Positions 1 through 4,828 of a stretch of 7,373 bases of DNA are shown here, piece after piece (position 1 is the stretch's first letter; each line of letters begins with the position of its first letter). The notes under the pieces are model-generated. The model saw only the letters and a program-made list of their open reading frames with translations. It was not told the origin of the DNA and ran no database searches. A program made the position numbers and the translations under genes. This stretch comes from Acidobacteriaceae bacterium (lineage in GTDB: Bacteria; Acidobacteriota; Terriglobia; Terriglobales; Acidobacteriaceae), in assembly GCA_003135495.1 (NCBI GenBank), contig PLBX01000530.1:1-7373 (forward strand), read 5' to 3'.

Positions 1-1709
1 GTCATGAATCGCGGAAATTGCAGCGCGTAATCCGATGCCGGCGCCTGCGCGTGCCACACCTGCCAGTAGTGCATATCGCCGTTGTGTTGATTGTCAGGAA
101 CCTCGTCAAAATTGGCGCTGGGAGAGCTCGGCCAATAGGGAAGGGGATCGGTATATTGCGCGACCGTGCTTTTGAGGATGTCCGCGAACATAATGATGTA
201 GTCCTGCCAGACGCGATCGCGGGCTTCCGGTGAGATGGATTCCTTAAACTCCTGTCGATTGCCCCAGTGGTACCAGCCGGTTTCAACCTCGTTATTTCCG
301 CACCAGACCACGATGCTGGGATGATCGCGCAGACGCTTGATCTGGTCGATAGCCTCCTGTCGCACATTTTCCTGAAACGCAACGTTGCCAGGAACCATGT
401 CTCCGCCGAAGGCGAATTCTTGCCACACCATAATGCCCAGTTCGTCGCAGATGTCGTAGAAATCGTCGGACTCGTAATAGCCGCCACCCCATTCGCGAAC
501 CATGTTCATGTGGGCGTCGCGAGCGTCTTGAAGGATCTTGCGATGGATTTGCGGAGTGACGCGGTTGGGAAAACTGTCGAAGGGAATGACGTCCGCGCCT
601 TTGGAGTAAACTTCGATTCCGTTTACGACGAATTCGAAACTCTTTCCCCACTGATCGGGGATGCGCCGTAACTCGACCGAGCGCAGTCCGGTTTTCGATT
701 CCCCACGGGCCGCGACGTCGCGGCCAATTCGAACTACGGCAGAAAAGCGGTAACGGTTTTGCGGGCCGTATCCCACGGGATACCACAACTTCGGCGCCGC
801 AATGCGAATTGGAAACGAAACGTGATTCATGCCCGCATCGAGCTGCAAAGTCTGAGTTCCATCCGCCGTTTGCGCGCCTGACATTTCATCGTGAACCAGG
901 GCGAGGTTAGCTGTCGTGGGCTTGCTGGCTTCGATGTCTAGCTCTGCCGTGAGACTGGCTACGTCAGAGCCGACTTTCCGCTGGTGAATGTGAAAATTAT
1001 CGATACGCAACGCATCCCAGGTCTCGAGCCGCACTGGCTGCCAGATGCCTTCGGTCATGAAACGCGGCCCCCAGTCCCAGCCATATTGGTATGGGGCTTT
1101 ACGCGTGTACGGCGCGGTCGCAATGTTCTCCTCGTTGCCAAAGTTATAGGTCGATATCGAAGGCAAGATGTAAGGCAGCGACTTGACGTAAGGAATCATT
1201 TTGGTGATTGCGGAGTGGAAAACAATACGAAGCGTATTCGGACCAGGCTTCAGCAGCGGCTTTGTGGGAATTCGCCAACGGCGGAACATGTTGTCCGCGT
1301 TGAGAACTGACTGACCATTAAGGTAGACGTCAGCGAAAGTGTCAAGGCCGTCAAAGACTAAGTCGATGTGTTCGTGGCTGAGAGAGGCCGAATCGACTTG
1401 AAACGTGGTTTGATATTCCCAATCAGTCAGACCAATCCACTGCAACCGAAATTCATTGTCTCGATCGAATGGGTCAGGTATCAGATTATTGCGCAACAAA
1501 TCGGTATGAACCACTCCCGGGACCTGCGCCGGATGCCACTGCTGGACCTCGGGCTTTTCGGTAGTTCCGACCGCGCGAAACTGCCAACCCGCATTCAGGG
1601 GTTGAGAAGAAGGTTCGACGGCGGTTGTCGCGGCGGCACACAACGAAGATACCAGTAGCAAAAATAGACCTGCGCTGAGAAGAAAGAATAATTGCGAGCG
1701 AGTCGGCAT
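1..1709 (-). CDS. GH2 beta-mannosidase, exported, 3' end beyond the window
   Basis: Likely hydrolyses terminal beta-mannosyl residues from manno-oligosaccharides or glycans outside the cytoplasm. The frame is open for 569 codons from ATG 1709 to the left edge; family members are about 800-900 residues, so roughly two thirds is present. Residues 1-26 form a signal peptide (R4, then a Leu/Phe-rich core, then Ala-rich cleavage region). A GH2 sugar-binding domain follows, with the WIGLTDWEYQTTF segment typical of beta-mannosidases and RKAPYQYGWDWGP at 203-215. The TIM barrel carries MNMVREWGGG at 401-410, CDELGIMVWQEF at 421-432 and WCGNNE at 469-474; E474 is the predicted acid/base. The visible protein ends FPRFM plus two bases of a Thr codon, where relatives have the nucleophile Glu one residue later. 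Start supported by AGGAG seven bases upstream. It lies downstream of the ROK kinase gene and is probably co-transcribed with it. GH2 family sure; mannosidase specificity is likely from the motifs. Confidence 0.93.
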   Translation of the reverse strand, partial: MPTRSQLFFLLSAGLFLLLVSSLCAAATTAVEPSSQPLNAGWQFRAVGTTEKPEVQQWHPAQVPGVVHTDLLRNNLIPDPFDRDNEFRLQWIGLTDWEYQTTFQVDSASLSHEHIDLVFDGLDTFADVYLNGQSVLNADNMFRRWRIPTKPLLKPGPNTLRIVFHSAITKMIPYVKSLPYILPSISTYNFGNEENIATAPYTRKAPYQYGWDWGPRFMTEGIWQPVRLETWDALRIDNFHIHQRKVGSDVASLTAELDIEASKPTTANLALVHDEMSGAQTADGTQTLQLDAGMNHVSFPIRIAAPKLWYPVGYGPQNRYRFSAVVRIGRDVAARGESKTGLRSVELRRIPDQWGKSFEFVVNGIEVYSKGADVIPFDSFPNRVTPQIHRKILQDARDAHMNMVREWGGGYYESDDFYDICDELGIMVWQEFAFGGDMVPGNVAFQENVRQEAIDQIKRLRDHPSIVVWCGNNEVETGWYHWGNRQEFKESISPEARDRVWQDYIIMFADILKSTVAQYTDPLPYWPSSPSANFDEVPDNQHNGDMHYWQVWHAQAPASDYALQFPRFM

Positions 1710-1716
1710 TTTTGGG

Positions 1717-1721
1717 CTCCT
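1717..1721 (-). promoter_or_regulatory. Ribosome binding site of the beta-mannosidase gene
   Basis: The minus strand reads AGGAG seven bases before ATG 1709. It fixes that start and shows independent translation initiation in the 57-base gap after the kinase stop codon. Confidence 0.75.
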
Positions 1722-1767
1722 GTTAGTTGTCATAAAGTACCACCGACGTTTCTTACAAAATCGGATG

Positions 1768-2841
1768 CTATTGGGAGCTGGGGCTCTCTGAACAAAGCGC
1801 AGCTCCTCCAGCAATCCCAGCATCGGCGCCATAGTGCGCTTTGAGCAAGGGAATCTCCTGGCAGCGGGAATTAATGCAGTATTTTGAAAGCCAGGCAGAA
1901 ATTTCGCCGAAGAACGGATTGAGCATCGCCGCTACGCCGCCGCCGATGATGATCACGTCCGGTTCCAATAAATCCACAATGTTGCTCAACCATAGCGATA
2001 GCAATTGAACCGTTTCCTGCAGAGTTTGTTTGGCGAGTTCATCGCCCGCGGCATAAGCGTGGCCCACCATTTCACTGGTTACAGCATCGATGTCCCCCTT
2101 GGCAAGATGGAGAATGCTGGACTGCGGTCCTTTTCCAGACGCCAACGTAGCGCGCGCCCTCCGGGCAATGGCCGGGCCTGCGGCCAAGATCTCGATACAG
2201 CCCGGTTTGCCGCATCCGCAAATAGGCCCGCGATAGTCGACGCTCATGTGCCCGCCTTCGGCGGCGGCGCCAGTCCTGCCATTGTAGATGCGTGCGTCGA
2301 ACACGATGCCTGTGCCGATTCCGGTACCGAGTCCGGCGTAAAAAATGTGACGATAGCCGCGGCCCGCGCCCCAACACGCTTCCGCTAACGCCGCGGCATT
2401 CGCATCATTCTCGACCTTCACCGGAACGCGATAAATTTTTGCGACCTCGGCAGCGAGCGGAAAGTCCCGCCAGCACGGGAGATTGGGAGGATTGATCACC
2501 ACTCCGGTTGAGGGATCGAGAGGACCCGGAGAACAGATTCCGATTCCTCGAATCAGAGTGCGCGCTTGCCGATCGCCCGCTAATAAAAGGTCAATGGCGG
2601 AAGTTACGGCTGCTAGTCCGGCGGCGGCGTTGCCATTGCCCACCATCGCAGTCCGAGTTTGAGACTTAATTTCGCCATTACTATCGACGAGCCCCGCCGC
2701 TACCTTGGTGCCGCCGACATCTACACCCACTATGAGTCCGTCGTATGGTTCCGTCATTGCCGGCGTCACGGCCTGCCTGTCGTTTGAATCCTGCAACTTT
2801 TTTCGCAGAGTCGGGACAGTATACTCCGTGGTCGCACTCAC
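1768..2841 (-). CDS. ROK-family sugar kinase (glucokinase-like)
   Basis: Cytoplasmic ATP-dependent hexose kinase. From the GTG at 2841 it is 357 residues. Visible ROK features in order: phosphate-binding DVGGTK at 41-46, END at 144-146 with D146 the expected catalytic base, GLGTGIGTGI at 170-179, EGGH at 195-198, the zinc-binding CGCGKPGCIE at 208-217 (ligands H198, C208, C210, C215), and IIGGGV at 298-303. All key residues are intact, so an active kinase rather than a ROK repressor is expected; there is no helix-turn-helix N-terminus. Residues 1-28 are an extension not typical of the family. ATG 2757 (residue 29, MTEPYDGLIVGVDVGG) is a good alternative start, giving 329 residues; neither start has a clear Shine-Dalgarno. 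The substrate cannot be read from sequence: glucose is the family default, but the beta-mannosidase downstream makes mannose or a broad glucomannokinase plausible. Confidence 0.93.
   Translation of the reverse strand: MSATTEYTVPTLRKKLQDSNDRQAVTPAMTEPYDGLIVGVDVGGTKVAAGLVDSNGEIKSQTRTAMVGNGNAAAGLAAVTSAIDLLLAGDRQARTLIRGIGICSPGPLDPSTGVVINPPNLPCWRDFPLAAEVAKIYRVPVKVENDANAAALAEACWGAGRGYRHIFYAGLGTGIGTGIVFDARIYNGRTGAAAEGGHMSVDYRGPICGCGKPGCIEILAAGPAIARRARATLASGKGPQSSILHLAKGDIDAVTSEMVGHAYAAGDELAKQTLQETVQLLSLWLSNIVDLLEPDVIIIGGGVAAMLNPFFGEISAWLSKYCINSRCQEIPLLKAHYGADAGIAGGAALCSESPSSQ
2818..2825. promoter_or_regulatory. Possible -10 element, palindromic AGTATACT
   Basis: AGTATACT is a perfect 8-base palindrome, so TATACT (five of six matches to the -10 consensus) reads on both strands. 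It could serve the HAD gene at 2881 and, if the kinase really starts at ATG 2757, the kinase as well. No good -35 box is seen at the right spacing on either side, so this is a weak call. Confidence 0.25.
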
Positions 2842-2871
2842 CTGATCTAGAATCGAAGAATCAAAGATTGC

Positions 2872-2876
2872 GGAGG
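2872..2876 (+). promoter_or_regulatory. Ribosome binding site deciding the GTG start of the HAD gene
   Basis: GGAGG lies four bases before GTG 2881. The spacing is a little short, but no other in-frame ATG, GTG or TTG precedes the conserved motif I, so it supports the GTG start. Confidence 0.6.
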
Positions 2877-2880
2877 AACG

Positions 2881-3603
2881 GTGTCTATAGAACGGCGTGA
2901 TGAAGAACGGCGTAATGATTCGTCTGCTAACTTATCCAACATTAAGGCAGTAATTTTAGACTACGGAAAAGTGATCGCCCGGTCGCCTACGGAGGAAGAA
3001 TTTGGGCGCATGGCGAAAATGTTTAATGTAAGTTTCGAGGCGTTTTTTCAGCTTTGGGAAGACAGCCGGGATATTTATGACCGCAGCGATGTGACTGCGG
3101 AACAGTACTGGCGAAAGCTGGCGGCTCACACCAAGACGACTCTCGACGACAAACAAATCGACGCGTTGCGGCGAACTGAGGTTGAAATCTGGTCCCATAT
3201 AGATCCGGAAATGCTGAATTGGCTGGGCGCATTGCAGGTGGCAGGAATTGAAACCGGCTTGCTTTCCAACATGCCGTGGGATTTAGTGAACCACGTGCGA
3301 ACCAACTTTGAGTGGATGGAAAATTTTGCGTTTAAAACTTTTTCCGCTGAGGTCAGATTGGTGAAACCGGACGCGGCAATCTACGAACACACGCTTCAGG
3401 GCCTTGGAGTGGCGGCGCCCGATGCGCTATTTGTGGATGATCGTGAAAGAAATATCAAGGCTGCGAAGGCCTTGGGCATGCACGCGATTCTCTACCAATC
3501 GATTGCCCAATTCAGAGATGAACTAAAACAATTAAATTTTCCCGTTCTGCCTGCTATTTCAGGCGCAGGTAGCCATACGCCACAACATGATTTTCAACTC
3601 TAA
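2881..3603 (+). CDS. HAD-IA family hydrolase (YihX / epoxide-hydrolase N-terminal-like phosphatase)
   Basis: Cytoplasmic haloacid-dehalogenase-superfamily hydrolase of 240 residues, normal for the group. Motif I is ILDYGKVI with nucleophile D27; the usual second Asp at +2 is G29, as in the DxG-N/G-V branch that includes E. coli YihX (alpha-glucose-1-phosphatase). Motif II is LLSN at 127-130 (S129), motif III is K163 in VKPDAAIYEH, and motif IV is FVDDRERN at 184-191 (D186, D187). The helical cap spans roughly 38-105. The N-terminus (1-21) is a charged extension holding a tandem ERRDE/ERRND duplication. It starts at GTG 2881, preceded by GGAGG, and is transcribed divergently from the sugar kinase. 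A sugar-phosphate phosphatase is plausible; the substrate is unknown. Confidence 0.88.
   Translation: MSIERRDEERRNDSSANLSNIKAVILDYGKVIARSPTEEEFGRMAKMFNVSFEAFFQLWEDSRDIYDRSDVTAEQYWRKLAAHTKTTLDDKQIDALRRTEVEIWSHIDPEMLNWLGALQVAGIETGLLSNMPWDLVNHVRTNFEWMENFAFKTFSAEVRLVKPDAAIYEHTLQGLGVAAPDALFVDDRERNIKAAKALGMHAILYQSIAQFRDELKQLNFPVLPAISGAGSHTPQHDFQL
2890..2919 (+). repeat. 15-base tandem duplication inside the HAD gene
   Basis: Two adjacent 15-base units, 2890-2904 and 2905-2919, match at 13 of 15 positions. They encode ERRDE then ERRND in frame, in the non-conserved N-terminal extension, so the duplication keeps the reading frame. Confidence 0.8.
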
Positions 3604-3623
3604 TATTCGTTACGACGAGGTAG

Positions 3624-3703
3624 CCCCGTAAGGGGAAAACCCTGATCGTACGGTCGGCAGGGTGCAGATGAAATACGCTTTACGATCGGCGGGAAGCGTG
3701 TAT
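3624..3703 (+). other. Structured intergenic element, possible leader or 3' UTR RNA
   Basis: Three potential hairpins lie in a row. The first is CCCC (3624-3627), GTAA loop of GNRA type, GGGG (3632-3635). The second pairs CCCTG (3640-3644) with CAGGG (3658-3662). The third pairs ATACGCTT (3673-3680) with AAGC and GTAT (3694-3703), with a two-base bulge. GATCGTA (3644-3650) can also pair perfectly with TACGATC (3681-3687) in the third loop, excluding part of the second hairpin. No poly-U follows, so it is not a standard terminator. It matches no riboswitch family that I can recognise. It may belong to the end of the HAD transcript or to the leader of the next gene. Confidence 0.4.
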
Positions 3704-3709
3704 CATAAT
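3679..3709 (+). promoter_or_regulatory. Weak sigma70-like promoter candidate for the small coiled-coil gene
   Basis: TTTACG (3679-3684, four of six matches) and CATAAT (3704-3709, five of six) are separated by 19 bases, which is long. The -10 lies about 40 bases before GTG 3749 at the edge of an AT-rich stretch. If it is real, the hairpins upstream are mostly outside this transcript. Confidence 0.3.
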
Positions 3710-3728
3710 TAAATTAACCGCAATTTAA
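3709..3728. repeat. AT-rich inverted repeat, operator-like
   Basis: TTAAATT (3709-3715) and AATTTAA (3722-3728) form a perfect 7-base inverted repeat with a 6-base spacer. The size and position, between the possible -10 and the start codon, would fit a dimeric regulator site, but AT-rich repeats arise easily by chance. Confidence 0.35.
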
Positions 3729-3748
3729 CTTGCCATGAAAGCTTGCCT

Positions 3749-4048
3749 GTGAGCGATAACGTGCAGACTCCGTTTGACAGCGTCGAAAATGCGCATCAGT
3801 ATGTGCGCCTGCTTGGCGAAGCGATTTCGGAGGCTAAAAGCGAAATAACCACTGATCTGGATGTTGCGGCGAGAAGCAAACTGGAGCGGCGCGTTCAGGC
3901 ATTGCAGATCGTGCAATTCAAGCTAGAAAAGCTAGAAAAGCATCTCCAGACCAGCAGCCGGCTGCTGAACGACCTCCGCACTCTGCGGCGCCTATTGCTG
4001 GAAGAACGCGCGGAACCAGCCCCAGTTGGAAAAAACTCCGCAGCCTAG
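3749..4048 (+). CDS. Small predicted coiled-coil protein of unknown function
   Basis: About 99 residues from GTG 3749, or 101 from TTG 3743; neither has a strong Shine-Dalgarno, and GAAAG at 3737-3741 suits GTG better. The protein has no signal peptide, membrane segment or cysteine, so it is likely cytoplasmic. After a PFDSVENAHQYVRLL start it is almost wholly helical and charged, with heptad-like Leu spacing through KLEKLEKHLQ and LLNDLRTLRRLLLEE, suggesting a coiled coil or helical hairpin. The C-terminal dozen residues are Ala/Pro-rich and probably disordered. Codon use and amino-acid composition look like a real gene. It resembles small conserved hypothetical proteins that I associate with Acidobacteriota, but I cannot give a function. 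It stands alone, convergent with msrA. Confidence 0.72.
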   Translation: MSDNVQTPFDSVENAHQYVRLLGEAISEAKSEITTDLDVAARSKLERRVQALQIVQFKLEKLEKHLQTSSRLLNDLRTLRRLLLEERAEPAPVGKNSAA

Positions 4049-4198
4049 TCCAATCGTTGCTGTATCCATTCTCAAGCTAGCCTTCGCTTCGTTTGTGCAA
4101 CTCGAGATCCCTTAGTGCCCTTGGTGGTTAAAGCTTTACCTTCGTGAACCTTAGTGCCCCTTGGTGGTTAAAACTCTCCCTTTGCACAAGAACCAAAC
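4049..4198. other. Convergent intergenic gap with repeats, no clear terminator
   Basis: The gap lies between the stop of the small coiled-coil gene and the stop of msrA. It holds the CCTTNGTG repeats (separate entry) and a near-palindrome around TAAAGCTTTA (4129-4138). I see no GC-rich hairpin followed by a T-run in either direction. Confidence 0.6.
4110..4173. repeat. Degenerate CCTTNGTG tandem repeat, two copies of a 23-24 base block
   Basis: A block of CCTTAGTGCCC then TTGGTGGTTAAA occurs at 4110-4132 and again, with one extra C, at 4149-4172. The second block is preceded by CCTTCGTG at 4139-4146, so three units CCTTCGTG, CCTTAGTG and CCTTGGTG follow at exact 10-base spacing (4139, 4149, 4159). 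It is non-coding, in the 3' region between convergent genes. Similar short intergenic repeats occur in acidobacterial genomes as far as I recall; that point is from memory. Confidence 0.8.
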
Positions 4199-4738
4199 TC
4201 ACGCCCTTAATTTTTCAGCAAACTTCTTCTCCAGCTTCTCGAGTTTTGGCGAGATCACGAACATGCAGTAAGGCTGGCGCGAATTTTCGTTGTAGTAGTT
4301 CTGGTGGTAACCCTCAGCCGCGTGAAATTCTTCCGCCGGCTCAACCGCTGTCACAATCGGCTCAGGATAAACTTTGGCCGCCGTCATTTCCGCGATCACA
4401 TCCTCCGCAATGCGCTGCTGCTCTTCATCGCTATAAAAGATGACGGAACGATATTGCTCGCCAGCATCATTTCCCTGCCGGTTAAGCGTGGTCGGATCAT
4501 GCACCGCGAAGAAAACGTCAAGCAGCTCGCGATAATTGATCTCGTCAGGATCGAACGTGACGCGCACAACTTCGACATGCCCGGTGTCGCCGTTGCACAC
4601 CTGCCGGTAAGTCGCCTGGTCAGCGCGCCCGCCCATGTATCCAGACTCGACGTGACTCACGCCGGTCAGACGCTGAAATACAGCTTCGATACACCAGAAG
4701 CACCCGCCGCCGAAAGTTGCCGTTTGCTCTTTAGCCAT
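4199..4738 (-). CDS. msrA: Peptide-methionine (S)-S-oxide reductase MsrA
   Basis: Reduces methionine-S-sulfoxide in proteins or free, using thioredoxin. The 179 residues match the usual single-domain MsrA length. The catalytic GGGCFWCIE lies at 10-18 with C13 as nucleophile and C16 making a CxxC. GHVEVVRVTFDP at 53-64, the NRQGNDAGEQYRSVIF segment at 87-101, and EGYHQNYY at 142-149 are family hallmarks. C158, in the C-terminal QPYC, is the expected resolving cysteine. No signal peptide, so cytoplasmic. ATG 4738 is the natural start, 12 residues before the catalytic Cys, although no Shine-Dalgarno is visible. It lies 90 bases downstream of the zincin-TPR gene on the same strand and could be co-transcribed with it. 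No MsrB is in the window. Confidence 0.96.
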   Translation of the reverse strand: MAKEQTATFGGGCFWCIEAVFQRLTGVSHVESGYMGGRADQATYRQVCNGDTGHVEVVRVTFDPDEINYRELLDVFFAVHDPTTLNRQGNDAGEQYRSVIFYSDEEQQRIAEDVIAEMTAAKVYPEPIVTAVEPAEEFHAAEGYHQNYYNENSRQPYCMFVISPKLEKLEKKFAEKLRA

Positions 4739-4828
4739 GAGGATTGGATGCCGACGTTCTCAAGAAGTTTCGACACTTTCAATGCCATGCAGCTGGTACT
4801 TTTTACTTCCTTTGACCAGGCTTTTACT

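Noticed and set aside
2..786. Minus-strand open frames at 2-487 and 292-786
   Set aside because: They are in other frames than the beta-mannosidase and are Arg/Ser/Pro-rich shadow sequence.
267..1658. Several plus-strand open frames of 96-134 codons (267-671, 984-1310, 1368-1658)
   Set aside because: All lie antisense within the beta-mannosidase frame, which shows continuous GH2 motifs; the products look like shadow proteins.
2005..2495. Plus- and minus-strand open frames inside the ROK kinase
   Set aside because: They overlap the kinase's intact zinc and glycine-rich motifs and have no recognisable content.
3604..3742. Known riboswitch (c-di-GMP-I, fluoride, glycine, guanidine and similar)
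   Set aside because: The stems are suggestive but none of the conserved core sequences of these classes is present, as far as I can judge by eye.
4129..4138. TAAAGCTTTA palindrome as a binding site
   Set aside because: It arises at the junction of the repeat's GGTTAAA end with the following sequence, is not present after the second copy, and a 10-base AT-rich palindrome alone is weak evidence.
4110..4173. CRISPR array
   Set aside because: The repeats are short, degenerate and nearly contiguous, with no spacer-sized unique sequence and no cas gene.
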